A stretch of DNA of 56,949 nucleotides from Apopatocola sp963618015 (lineage in GTDB: Bacteria > Bacillota > Clostridia > Oscillospirales > Oscillospiraceae): contig CAVEQS010000015.1 of NCBI GenBank assembly GCA_963618015.1, positions 1 to 56,949 of the forward strand, written 5' to 3'. Of the stretch, positions 44,163 through 52,276 are shown in pieces; the first letter of the stretch is position 1; each line of letters opens with the position of its first letter. Under the pieces are notes generated by a model. The model had not been told where the DNA came from, made no database searches, and saw only the letters and a program-made list of their open reading frames with translations. The translations under genes and the position numbers were made by a program.

Positions 44163-44195
44163 TATAATATGGAACGTGATATAGTACAATATCAC
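44163..44195 (+). promoter_or_regulatory. -10 element and overlapping inverted repeat of the importer operon
   Basis: TATAAT at 44163-44168 has no recognisable -35 at 17 bases, as expected for an activated promoter. GTGATAT-N6-ATATCAC at 44176-44195 begins at the predicted start and may be a repressor site or 5' hairpin. Confidence 0.55.
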
Positions 44196-44221
44196 AAATT
44201 CTTTAAGAGGGGATCCAAGCT

Positions 44222-45562
44222 ATGAAAAAGTTTCTTGCATTGCTTCTTGCCGTTCTTATGGTACTGAGTCTCGCCGCGTGCGGCCAGACTGCCACGCCGA
44301 ACGACAGCCAGACGGCCGATGAGCCGAAGGAATCCGGCACCACCGAACAGCCCGCCAGCACCCCCGTTACGCTGAACGTTGTCACCTCCTACGGCGGCGA
44401 CGACGGCAACCGCAAAAACTTCGAGGCCGCTGTGAAGGCCTACGAAGAGGCCACCGGCAACAAGATCAACGACGGCAGCGCCACCTCCAACGAGGAGTGG
44501 AAGGCGAAAGTCCTCACCGACTTTGAGACCGGCTCCGAGCCCGATGTGCTGTTCTTCTTCACGAACGCCGACGCCGAGCCCTTCATCACCGCGAACAAGG
44601 TCGTCTCCATCGATGAGATCCGCGCCGAGTATCCCGACTATGCCGCGAACATGAAGGAAAGCATGATGGCCACCGCCGCCGACGGCAAGCACTACTCCGT
44701 CCCGTCCTCCGGCTTCTGGGAGAACATGTTCGTCAACAAGACCGTGCTCGAGGCCTGCGGCGTTGCGATGCCCGGCCCCGACTACACCTGGGAACAGTTC
44801 CTGGCCGACTGCCAGACCATTCTCGACAACGGCTACACCCCCATCGCCTGCTCTCTCTTCGAAGTGCCTCACTACTGGTTTGAGTTCGCCGTCATGAACA
44901 ACGGCACGCTCGCCAACCAGCTCGAAGTGCCCACCCTCAACGAGGACGGCACGCTCCACGATGACGCCGTTGCCCAGAAGTGGGTCGCCGCGCTCAACGA
45001 TCTCAAGGAACTCTACGATCTCGGCTACTTCCCGAAGAACACCCTGACCGCCAGCGACGCCGAGACCGTTGCCATGTTCGGCGACGGCGAGGCCGCGTTC
45101 CTGATCGACGGCTCCTGGAAGGTCGGCTACTTCAACGAGAACCACGGCGACGAGCTGGAGAACTACTCCGTCTCCTTCGTTCCCGGCAAGGGCGAGCGCA
45201 AGGCCACCGAAGCCATCGGCGGCATCTCCATGGGCTACTTCATCACCCGCAAGGCGTGGGACGATCCCGCCAAGCGCGAAGCTGCCGTGAAGTTCGTTGA
45301 GACTCTCACCTCCGATGAAACGCTGAGCACCTTCGTCACCACCGAGGTCACCGCGCTCGTCAACGGCGCGAAGCCCGCCGGCCTGAACGCGCTGCAGCAG
45401 ACCGCCGCCGATGTCAACGCCGAGATCACCGGTGTTGTCGGCGCCGTGCAGGACACCATCTCCAGCGAGGCCAAGGCCGATCTGTTCGGCAACATTCAGA
45501 AGGTCGTCACCGGCCAGATGACCGCCGAAGAGGCCGTTGCCTCCGCGATCGCTCTCAACTGA
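44222..45562 (+). CDS. Sugar ABC transporter substrate-binding lipoprotein
   Basis: 446 residues. The lipoprotein signal MKKFLALLLAVLMVLSLAAC ends at the lipobox Cys20, with a Thr/Glu/Pro linker after it. The body is an UgpB/MalE-type binding protein (LNVVTSYGGDDGNRKNFEAA, PSSGFWENMFVNKTVLEACG, AFLIDGSWKVGYF). Codon use is strongly biased to GCC, AAG, CTC and GAG, suggesting high expression. AGAGGGGA precedes the ATG. The sugar is not evident from the sequence. The neighbouring GH94 operon lies upstream but is separated by other transcripts, so a link is only possible. Confidence 0.93.
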   Translation: MKKFLALLLAVLMVLSLAACGQTATPNDSQTADEPKESGTTEQPASTPVTLNVVTSYGGDDGNRKNFEAAVKAYEEATGNKINDGSATSNEEWKAKVLTDFETGSEPDVLFFFTNADAEPFITANKVVSIDEIRAEYPDYAANMKESMMATAADGKHYSVPSSGFWENMFVNKTVLEACGVAMPGPDYTWEQFLADCQTILDNGYTPIACSLFEVPHYWFEFAVMNNGTLANQLEVPTLNEDGTLHDDAVAQKWVAALNDLKELYDLGYFPKNTLTASDAETVAMFGDGEAAFLIDGSWKVGYFNENHGDELENYSVSFVPGKGERKATEAIGGISMGYFITRKAWDDPAKREAAVKFVETLTSDETLSTFVTTEVTALVNGAKPAGLNALQQTAADVNAEITGVVGAVQDTISSEAKADLFGNIQKVVTGQMTAEEAVASAIALN

Positions 45563-45582
45563 GCTTCCCTATCGTACTTACC

Positions 45583-45610
45583 GGGGGCTGCTGCTGCGCA
45601 GCAGTCCCCC
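45583..45610 (+). terminator. Intra-operon attenuator hairpin
   Basis: GGGGGCTGCTG pairs with CAGCAGTCCCCC with one mismatch, followed by TTTCTT. It sits between the binding-protein stop and the permease start, the same position as the hairpin at 19432-19454. Confidence 0.75.
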
Positions 45611-45635
45611 TTTCTTATCAAAGGACGGTGTATCC

Positions 45636-46562
45636 ATGCTATCCACCATCTACAAGAGAAAATGGCCGCTGCTCGTGTTTCTCGTGCCGGCGTTTCTGTT
45701 CCTCGCGGTATATCTTTACTATCCGTTCATCCAGAACATCATCAACACGTTCCTCAACATCGGCGGTCTCGGCCGCGCGGCGGACGGCGTGAATACGCCG
45801 TGGTACGAAAACTACCAGCGGCTCGTGACCGACCCCAACATGCGCACCGCGCTCAAGAATACAGCGCTCATGATCGTGTGCACTGTTGTCATCCAGGTGG
45901 GCGTGGCGCTCATTCTGGCACTGCTCGTGGATACGATCCGCGTCGGCGCGCAGGTGTTCCGCACGGTGTACTTCTTCCCCATCGTCATTTCCGCCACGGC
46001 GCTCGGCCTGCTCTTCAACCTGATCTTCCTCTACAAGGGCGGCATGGTAAACCAGATCCTGCTCGCCACGGGACAGCTTCCCTATGAAATTAAGGCAAAC
46101 GGCAAAATGATCGTGGAGTGGCTGGACTGGAAGGATCAGGCGCACTATCTCTTCACGATGTTCCTCCCCGTCATGTGGCAGTATGTGGGGTTTTACTTTG
46201 TCATCATCGTCACAGGTCTGAACAACATCCCGCAGGAGCTTTACGAGGCCGCTGCGCTCGACGGCGCAGACGGCTGGAAGCGCACACGGTACATTACGCT
46301 CCCCATGCTGCACAACGTGCTGTGCACGTGCGTGGTGCTCGCCGTTACGGGTGCGCTCAAGGTGTTCGACCTGCCGTGGGTCATGTTCGGCGCAGGCATG
46401 CCGGAAAATCTCGGCTGGCTGACCGGTACATATATGTACGACCAGACGTTCAACAAATCGAACGTGGACTATGGCTCCACGATCGCGGTGCTCATCGTTG
46501 TGCTCGGCGTTGTGCTCTCAAACGTGGTGAACCGGGTGTTCCGGCAGTCCGAGGATATTTAA
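45636..46562 (+). CDS. Sugar ABC transporter permease (MalF/LacF type)
   Basis: 308 residues, six predicted helices beginning WPLLVFLVPAFLFLAVYLYY. The EAA loop is ELYEAAALDGADGWKRTRYI (about residues 205-225). ATG at 45636 after AAAGGACGG. The frame also opens upstream inside the binding-protein end and the hairpin, which is not coding. The second permease follows after 13 bases. Confidence 0.93.
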   Translation: MLSTIYKRKWPLLVFLVPAFLFLAVYLYYPFIQNIINTFLNIGGLGRAADGVNTPWYENYQRLVTDPNMRTALKNTALMIVCTVVIQVGVALILALLVDTIRVGAQVFRTVYFFPIVISATALGLLFNLIFLYKGGMVNQILLATGQLPYEIKANGKMIVEWLDWKDQAHYLFTMFLPVMWQYVGFYFVIIVTGLNNIPQELYEAAALDGADGWKRTRYITLPMLHNVLCTCVVLAVTGALKVFDLPWVMFGAGMPENLGWLTGTYMYDQTFNKSNVDYGSTIAVLIVVLGVVLSNVVNRVFRQSEDI

Positions 46563-46575
46563 GGAGGAGAGAGAC

Positions 46576-47436
46576 ATGAAAATGAAGAAAAAGCCGTCGC
46601 TCTCCAAGATTTTCACCTATGTGGTGCTCTGTCTCTGGGGCTTGACGACCGTCTATCCGTTCATCTGGGTCATTTTGAACTCGTTCCGCAAAAAGGGGCT
46701 CATTCTCAGCGACTCGTTCTCCCTGCCGCTGGGCGACGCCTTTACCTGGGATAACTACCGCACCGCGTGGGAGCGCGCGGACTTTAAAAACGCGTACCTC
46801 AACAGCGTCATCATCTCCGGCACGGTAACGATCCTCGTTGTGCTCCTCGCGGGCATGGCGGCCTACGGTCTCGTGCGCTACCGCTTCCGGCTCCGCAAGC
46901 TGCTCTATGGTCTCATCACCGCGGGCATGATGTTCCCGGTGTTCTCCACGATCATCCCGGTGTTCCGGCTCGAGGTCATGATGGGCATCGCCGGAACGGG
47001 CAACCGCTGGCTGAGTCTGCTCGCGGTCATCCTGCCGCAGATCGCCGGAAACCTGTGCTTTGCCATCATCGTTCTGATGGGCTTTATCCAGTCGGTGCCG
47101 ATCGATCTGGAGGAGAGCGCCTATCTCGACGGCTGCAACGTGTTCCAGATCTACTTTCACATCATCATCCCGGCGGCAAAATCGTCGTTCGCCACGGTCG
47201 CGATCTTCGCGTTTCTCTGGAGCTACAACGATCTCTTCACGCAGTCGTTCTTCCTGCGCTATCCGCAGGAGCGCGCCATTACGGGTCTTCTTAACGAGAT
47301 CAGCTCGCAGGCCGGCGTCAACTACGGTCTCATGGCGTCCTCGGTCGTGCTGGTCGTGATCCCGGTGCTGATCGTCTATGTGCTGCTGCAAAAGAACATC
47401 GTAAAAGGTCTGACGGCGGGCGCGGTCAAGGGATAG
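46576..47436 (+). CDS. Sugar ABC transporter permease (MalG/LacG type)
   Basis: 286 residues, six predicted helices. The EAA loop is DLEESAYLDGCNVFQIYFHI (about residues 177-196), with Glu-Ser-Ala in place of Glu-Ala-Ala, a common variant. AAGGAGGAGAG precedes the ATG. No ATPase gene follows; as at 17647-19390, energising must come from a shared MsmX/MsmK-like ATPase outside the window. Confidence 0.93.
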   Translation: MKMKKKPSLSKIFTYVVLCLWGLTTVYPFIWVILNSFRKKGLILSDSFSLPLGDAFTWDNYRTAWERADFKNAYLNSVIISGTVTILVVLLAGMAAYGLVRYRFRLRKLLYGLITAGMMFPVFSTIIPVFRLEVMMGIAGTGNRWLSLLAVILPQIAGNLCFAIIVLMGFIQSVPIDLEESAYLDGCNVFQIYFHIIIPAAKSSFATVAIFAFLWSYNDLFTQSFFLRYPQERAITGLLNEISSQAGVNYGLMASSVVLVVIPVLIVYVLLQKNIVKGLTAGAVKG

Positions 47437-47440
47437 TCCC

Positions 47441-47469
47441 TTGCATTTTGGCGCGGTGCGCGCTATGCT
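47441..47469 (+). promoter_or_regulatory. Promoter of the response regulator gene
   Basis: TTGCAT (47441-47446) and TATGCT (47464-47469), 17-base spacer, starting 5 bases after the permease stop. It lets the regulator be made independently of the importer operon. Confidence 0.55.
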
Positions 47470-47492
47470 GTACGGGCAGGAGGTGAGCCAAT

Positions 47493-48236
47493 ATGTACCG
47501 TGTCGTTCTGATCGACGATGAATACATCATTCTCGAAGGTCTGCGGAAGGTCGTCAAATGGGCGGATTATGGCTGCGAGGTTGTCGCTACGGCGTCTGAC
47601 GGCCGCAGCGGCGCGGAGACGATCCGCGCGCTTCGCCCGGATATCGTGTTCACCGACATCCGCATGCCCGGCGGCGACGGGCTCACGATGCTCGCGGGGC
47701 TGCGCAGCGAATTTCCCGATATGCAGATCACCGTTCTCACCGGCTACCGCGATTTTTCCTACGCGCAGGAGGCCATCCGCCTCGGCGTGACACGCTTTCT
47801 TTTAAAGCCTTCCAAAATGGACGAGATCCACGAGGCGCTCGGCGCGATGAAGGCCAATCTCGACCGGCGCGCCCGGCAGGACGAGCCCGCCGAAGAGAGC
47901 GAAACACAGCAGCAGGCGGAAAACTTCCTCGTAAATCAGGCCATTACTTACATACGCGCGCATTACCGCGAAAAGCTCTCCCTGCAGGAGGTCGCCGACC
48001 GGTGCTATATCTCCCAATGGCACCTCTCCAAGCAGCTCAACCGCTGCGCCGGAAAGAGCTTCTATGATATTCTCAACTCCGTGCGCATCGAAGAGGCGTG
48101 CAAGCTTCTGGCCGATCCGAGTCTCAAGATCGGCGAGATCAGCGAGCTTGTCGGCTACGCGGATGTGGCGCACTTTGCCCGGACGTTCAAAAAGCTTGAG
48201 GGCGTCAGCGCCAACGAATACCGGAACAAATTATAA
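47493..48236 (+). CDS. Response regulator with AraC-type DNA-binding domain (YesN type)
   Basis: 247 residues. The receiver domain (about 1-125) has the acidic pair DDE at 8-10, phospho-acceptor Asp55 (VFTDIRMPGGDG) and the Lys of LLKPSK. A short linker is followed by the double-HTH AraC domain (about 145-245: LSLQEVADRCYISQWHLSKQL, ISELVGYADVAHFARTFKKLEG). AGGAGG lies before the ATG. Most likely activated by the kinase at 42400-44082 to switch on the ABC importer, with the phased repeats at 44086-44130 as the probable target. Confidence 0.94.
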   Translation: MYRVVLIDDEYIILEGLRKVVKWADYGCEVVATASDGRSGAETIRALRPDIVFTDIRMPGGDGLTMLAGLRSEFPDMQITVLTGYRDFSYAQEAIRLGVTRFLLKPSKMDEIHEALGAMKANLDRRARQDEPAEESETQQQAENFLVNQAITYIRAHYREKLSLQEVADRCYISQWHLSKQLNRCAGKSFYDILNSVRIEEACKLLADPSLKIGEISELVGYADVAHFARTFKKLEGVSANEYRNKL

Positions 48237-48250
48237 TTATGTAAACTTAA
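48237..48250 (+). repeat. Single copy of the TTATGTNAA repeat motif
   Basis: TTATGTAAACTTAA overlaps the last base region of the response regulator stop and precedes its terminator. Its first ten bases are identical to the copy at 17625-17638. Confidence 0.4.
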
Positions 48251-48257
48251 TTTAAAA

Positions 48258-48297
48258 AATCGGGGCAGTCTGCCGCTTTCGGCAGGCTGCCCCGATT
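48258..48297. terminator. Bidirectional terminator
   Basis: ATCGGGGCAG/CTGCCCCGAT with an inner TGCCG/CGGCA stem and CTTT loop, between the convergent response regulator and permease genes. Confidence 0.88.
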
Positions 48298-48325
48298 CGA
48301 TAGTAAGGGTGCTGAGCGAGAGTAT

Positions 48326-49681
48326 TTATTCGTCCGTAAATTCCAGAGATTCCACATGGATCCCGCCGGTCTTTTCCTTTCGGATCGCGTAAAAGATGCC
48401 GAATCCGAACACGAGCACGGTAATAACAACGATATACGGTCTCACCGACACAATGTTATGCAGAATGATCGCAATCTGGACCAGGAACGCCAGGAATACG
48501 AAGAAGTAGAAAACGCCGGTCGGAACGTTTTTGCCGAATCCGCGCTTCGCCCAGATCTCCGGATACTTCTTCGGCACAAGAGCAATGGATACGATCATCA
48601 GGGTGCTCAGCGTGAGATTCACCAGAAGAGAGCTGTTGGTCGTGGTTTTGATATCCCAGCCCAGAACCAGCGGCATCAGAGAAACGAGCCACATGATCGT
48701 CATGATCTTCCAGGGGCTTCCGTAGCGGTTCGGCTTCGCAAAGGACGCGGGGAACCAGCCGTTCTGCGTGGCCACATAAATGGGCTCCACATAGCAGGCA
48801 TAGCAGCCGTTGATGGTCGTCGCAAGTGCCATGAAGGGACCGGCGATGATAAAGAAGACGAAGAGCGGCGTGGACATGATCTCCTTGGCAACATACGTCA
48901 GCGGCTGGTTGGCAACGATCTCCAGCGGAAGAACCGTGGAGGCCACGATCGTGACGGAAAGATAGAGCACTGCAATGACGATCGTCGTGCCGATAATCGA
49001 GAACGGCAGGTCATACTTGGGATTCTTTGAATGCCGGCTCATAAACATGACGTAATACTGCGCAAAGGTGGAGAAGAAGAGCATAAAAGTCGCCGAGAAG
49101 AAGCCGCGGGTCCCGCCCGTCATAAACTGCTCATCCGAGAAATTGAACAGGATTGAAACATCCGCTTTGCCGATTCCCATAATGGAGAATGTAGCAAGGC
49201 CCACAATGAGAAGGACGGACATGATGTTTTGAAGATTCGACAGGGTCTTGATGCCGCGAATGTTGATAAGATAGAACGCCGTCAGCACAATGGCCGCGGT
49301 GATTCTCACATTGGCGGTGGGGATCAGCGCCTGGACATAGGTGCCGAAAGACAGGGCATAAAGGGCGGTGGTGGGGAAGTATAGGAAAAAGCCGAACGCA
49401 TACATGCCGCCGAACTTTTTTCCCAGAACGGTGTTGATGAGACCGTACGGTCCGCCGTCTACGCGGAGCGCGCCCGTAACAAAGATCATCGGGATATTAT
49501 AGATAAATCCCAGCAGCAGCGCCAATGCATAGGCCCAGAATGTGGAATGTCCCGTGACGCCCATTGCTTGTCCGACAAGCGTGACTATGCCGGAGCCGAT
49601 AACGCTTCCGACGCCCATTGCCAGCATGCTCCACTTGCCCATGGTTCCGGTATGTTGAACTTTACCTGTTGTTTCTGCCAT
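48326..49681 (-). CDS. APC-superfamily amino acid permease
   Basis: 451 residues with about twelve membrane helices. The first helix has the glycine-rich APC motif GVGSVIGSGIVTLVGQAMG (about residues 18-36). ATG at 49681 with AGGAGG 8 bases upstream; a GTG at 49690 is weaker. It is the last gene of the five-gene operon running 53072 to 48326, so it most likely imports the substrate of the DapA-like, hydroxyacid dehydrogenase and ProC-like enzymes, or exports a product. Transport specificity cannot be read from the sequence. It ends in a shared terminator. Confidence 0.9.
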   Translation of the reverse strand: MAETTGKVQHTGTMGKWSMLAMGVGSVIGSGIVTLVGQAMGVTGHSTFWAYALALLLGFIYNIPMIFVTGALRVDGGPYGLINTVLGKKFGGMYAFGFFLYFPTTALYALSFGTYVQALIPTANVRITAAIVLTAFYLINIRGIKTLSNLQNIMSVLLIVGLATFSIMGIGKADVSILFNFSDEQFMTGGTRGFFSATFMLFFSTFAQYYVMFMSRHSKNPKYDLPFSIIGTTIVIAVLYLSVTIVASTVLPLEIVANQPLTYVAKEIMSTPLFVFFIIAGPFMALATTINGCYACYVEPIYVATQNGWFPASFAKPNRYGSPWKIMTIMWLVSLMPLVLGWDIKTTTNSSLLVNLTLSTLMIVSIALVPKKYPEIWAKRGFGKNVPTGVFYFFVFLAFLVQIAIILHNIVSVRPYIVVITVLVFGFGIFYAIRKEKTGGIHVESLEFTDE

Positions 49682-49711
49682 AAGTGTCACCTCCTGTTTC
49701 CTTCCAATGAT

Positions 49712-50593
49712 TTAAAGAACGCCCAAACGATGCATTTCTTTGCGGATCTCTTCCTTCAGGGCATCGGGAGCATCGCACACGGGAAGGAGCGGGAGACCGG
49801 CGTCAAAGCCCTGAAGCGTCATTGCGTACTTGACAGGGCCGGGGTTCGGGGATTTGAACAGCATTTTCTGAAGGTAATGATACTTCGTGCCGAGCTCGTT
49901 GATCTTCTTGCTGTCGCCCGCCATGGCAGTATTATATATCTCGACCCACTGTTTGGGAAGAACGTTGGAGGAAGCCAGCACTGCGCCCTTCGCGCCCGCA
50001 AGCATTTCCCACGCCGCGAGATATTCGTTGCCGGAGAGAACTTCGATCCGGTCGCCGAAACGATCGATCATTTCCACAGTCTGATCCAGTCTTTCGGCGC
50101 ATTCCTTGATGCCGACGATATTCGGAACGGCGGCAAGGAGCTTTTCCACGATGTCCGGCGTTGTATTATAACCCGTGCGGCCGGGGAAGTTATAGATCAG
50201 AATGGGAAGATCGCAGGCTTTATCAACCTTTTTGAAGAACTCGATCACGCCGGACAGCGGGGTGCTCGCTCCGAACGGCGTGCTGACAAGCAGCGCATCG
50301 ACACCGGCTTCTTTCGCCATGGTCGCTGCGGCGATCGCATCATAAACGCCGAGCTCGACCACACCGGCGATCACGGGAACTCTGTGATCCACAGTCTTCA
50401 CCGTGAGCTCCAGGATCTTGCGGCGGGTCTCCTTCGGAACGGCCATGTTCTCTCCCGTGCCGCCCAAAGACAGCAGGCTGTGAATGCCGCTGCTGATCTG
50501 ATCTTCAATTACACGGACCAGCGCAGGCTCGTTTATCGTGATCCCATCCTCCAGCACAGGGGAAATCAGAGCAGTCATAATACCGAACTTCAT
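49712..50593 (-). CDS. DapA/NAL-superfamily lyase (dihydrodipicolinate synthase-like)
   Basis: 293 residues, typical (beta/alpha)8 class I aldolase length. The Schiff-base Lys is in NIVGIKEC (about residue 160) and the catalytic Tyr with carboxylate-binding Arg in IYNFPGRTGYN (about 132-142). The early loop is SLGGTGENMAVP; DapA proper has GTTGE, so one of its paired Thr residues is replaced. It is therefore more likely a catabolic lyase or deaminase of a 2-oxo acid or cyclic imine than the lysine-biosynthesis enzyme. It sits between the permease and the D-2-hydroxyacid dehydrogenase genes. A good ribosome site (AGGAGAAAC) precedes the ATG. Confidence 0.88.
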   Translation of the reverse strand: MKFGIMTALISPVLEDGITINEPALVRVIEDQISSGIHSLLSLGGTGENMAVPKETRRKILELTVKTVDHRVPVIAGVVELGVYDAIAAATMAKEAGVDALLVSTPFGASTPLSGVIEFFKKVDKACDLPILIYNFPGRTGYNTTPDIVEKLLAAVPNIVGIKECAERLDQTVEMIDRFGDRIEVLSGNEYLAAWEMLAGAKGAVLASSNVLPKQWVEIYNTAMAGDSKKINELGTKYHYLQKMLFKSPNPGPVKYAMTLQGFDAGLPLLPVCDAPDALKEEIRKEMHRLGVL

Positions 50594-50628
50594 AACAGTT
50601 TCTCCTTTTCTTTTTTTTACGGAATATA

Positions 50629-51606
50629 TCAGCGGATGGTGTGCATGGTTTTCTTGTTGACCCAGTTATAGGTCTCGGCCCCGTCGAGCGCGAGAAGCAG
50701 ATTCTCGGCAGCCTTGGTGGATATCTTCTGCTTGGCCTCGTAGGTGTCGCCGCCGAAGTGCGGCGTGACGATCACGTTCGGAAGTGAGAAGAGCGGCTCG
50801 TCTGCGCAGGGCGGCTCTTTCTCAAAGACGTCCAGACCGGCTCCGGCGATCTCCTGTGTTTTCAGCGCTTCATAAAGGGCTTTCTGGTCCACCACAGGGC
50901 CGCGGCTAAGATTCAGCAGGCAGGCCGTTTTCTTCATGGTTTTGAACTGCTCGGCGGAGAACATGCCGCGGGTCTCGTCCGTCAGATGAAGCTGGACCGT
51001 AACGAAGTCCGCTTCCTTCAGACCATCCCCCAGCTTTTCCATCTTTTCAACGCCGAACTCACGCATATGCTCTGCGCTCAAAAACGGGTCATACGCAATA
51101 ACGCGCATATCAAATGCCTGCGCCATTTTTGCCGCGGTTTTGCCGATCCTGCCAAAGCCCACGATGAAGAGCACCTTTTCGGCGATTTCCGTGGGGATGT
51201 TGGTTTCGCGGAATTTCCAGTTTCCCGCGCGGACCGCCTTATCGGCGGAAAGCAGGTCGCGGCTCAGCGCCAGAATGAACATCATAACGTGCTCGGCCAC
51301 GGAGATATAGTTGCCGTCCGGCACATTCAGCACCTTTACGCCGTTCTCGGAGGCGGCCGTCACATCGATGTTGTCCACGCCGACGCCGTGCTGCGCGATC
51401 ACGCGGAGCGAGGGGCACTCCTCGATCACCCGGCGCGTGATCTTCTCCACGCGCGTTACAACGCCCTCAATGTTGTTTTCCCGGATCCAGTGAATGAGGG
51501 TATCTTCTTTGCCGTCCGGCGCCATATAGACCTCCGCCGCTTCGCGGAGCATACGGACGCCGACCGGCTGAATGGTTGGCTCTATCAATAAAACGCGATG
51601 TTTCAT
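50629..51606 (-). CDS. D-2-hydroxyacid dehydrogenase (SerA-like fold)
   Basis: 325 residues. The NAD-binding motif is VGFGRIGKTAAKMAQAF (about residue 150). The catalytic Arg is in LNLSRGPVVD, the Glu in DVFEKEPP and the His in TPHFGG. It lacks the C-terminal ACT/ASB domains of long SerA, so a role in serine biosynthesis is not implied. It probably reduces a 2-oxo acid to a D-2-hydroxy acid, or the reverse. ATG at 51606 after AGGGGA. The longer open frame is a shadow over the YitT-like gene. Only 1 base separates it from that gene. Confidence 0.9.
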   Translation of the reverse strand: MKHRVLLIEPTIQPVGVRMLREAAEVYMAPDGKEDTLIHWIRENNIEGVVTRVEKITRRVIEECPSLRVIAQHGVGVDNIDVTAASENGVKVLNVPDGNYISVAEHVMMFILALSRDLLSADKAVRAGNWKFRETNIPTEIAEKVLFIVGFGRIGKTAAKMAQAFDMRVIAYDPFLSAEHMREFGVEKMEKLGDGLKEADFVTVQLHLTDETRGMFSAEQFKTMKKTACLLNLSRGPVVDQKALYEALKTQEIAGAGLDVFEKEPPCADEPLFSLPNVIVTPHFGGDTYEAKQKISTKAAENLLLALDGAETYNWVNKKTMHTIR

Positions 51607-51607
51607 A

Positions 51608-52276
51608 TCAGCATTTCCCCTTTGTTTCGTGTTTTTTCTGGATGCGCAGCAGGAGCTTGTCGGAAACGACAGAGCAGATATACAGGGCAAGGATGGCATA
51701 AATTCCCACCGCCACGTTTTGAAATACCACCATGGAGGCCACAACTACGGAACCGTCAACGAAAAGGCACATCTTTCCGACGCCGATCTTCGGGAACTTT
51801 TGGTTTAAGATCCGGATCAGAAGCTGTGTTCCCCCGATGGAACTGTTGGAAAGGACCGTGAGCACCATCCCAAGACCGTACAGTACGCCGCCGCATATGG
51901 CAGCAAGCAGCGGATTATACGTTGCTGTCGGCAGGAACGAGGTCGCTTCCATCAGCAGATTATAAACGACGGCGCCTATGAGAGTATTTTTTACGAACGA
52001 CCATCCGTAAGATATCCACGCAACGACGATCAGCGGAAGATTCATCCCCAGGATCAGAACAGACATACTGATATCCACGTAATTCTGGATGATCAACGCG
52101 ATCCCCGCCAGGCCGCCTGCCGCGATATGGTTGCCGTTTAGAAAAACATTGGAGCACAGGGCAAACATCAAACAGCCCAAAAAGATGAACAGCGCATTCT
52201 TTTCCTTCGGTGAATGCCGGAGCTGATTGAGGAAGCCCCCGGCAGATTTACTTCGCCAATCCGTCCTGCCGTTCAT
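51608..52276 (-). CDS. YitT/YczE-like integral membrane protein
   Basis: 222 residues with five or six hydrophobic segments (from about residue 28, ALFIFLGCLMFALCSNVFL). The motif NHIAAGGLAGIALIIQNYV and SNSSIGGTQLLIRIL are of the DUF161/YitT membrane domain. YitT-family proteins often have a C-terminal soluble DUF2179 domain, which is absent here. Function is unknown in the family; a transport role for the operon's substrate or product is a guess. The start overlaps the ProC-like gene by 29 bases and has no clear ribosome site, implying translational coupling or a later start. Confidence 0.75.
   Translation of the reverse strand: MNGRTDWRSKSAGGFLNQLRHSPKEKNALFIFLGCLMFALCSNVFLNGNHIAAGGLAGIALIIQNYVDISMSVLILGMNLPLIVVAWISYGWSFVKNTLIGAVVYNLLMEATSFLPTATYNPLLAAICGGVLYGLGMVLTVLSNSSIGGTQLLIRILNQKFPKIGVGKMCLFVDGSVVVASMVVFQNVAVGIYAILALYICSVVSDKLLLRIQKKHETKGKC

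Noticed and set aside
50629..51744. A longer reading of the hydroxyacid dehydrogenase gene to 51744
   Set aside because: The extension overlaps the YitT-like gene and is unlike the family. AGGGGA and ATG at 51606 give a normal N-terminus.
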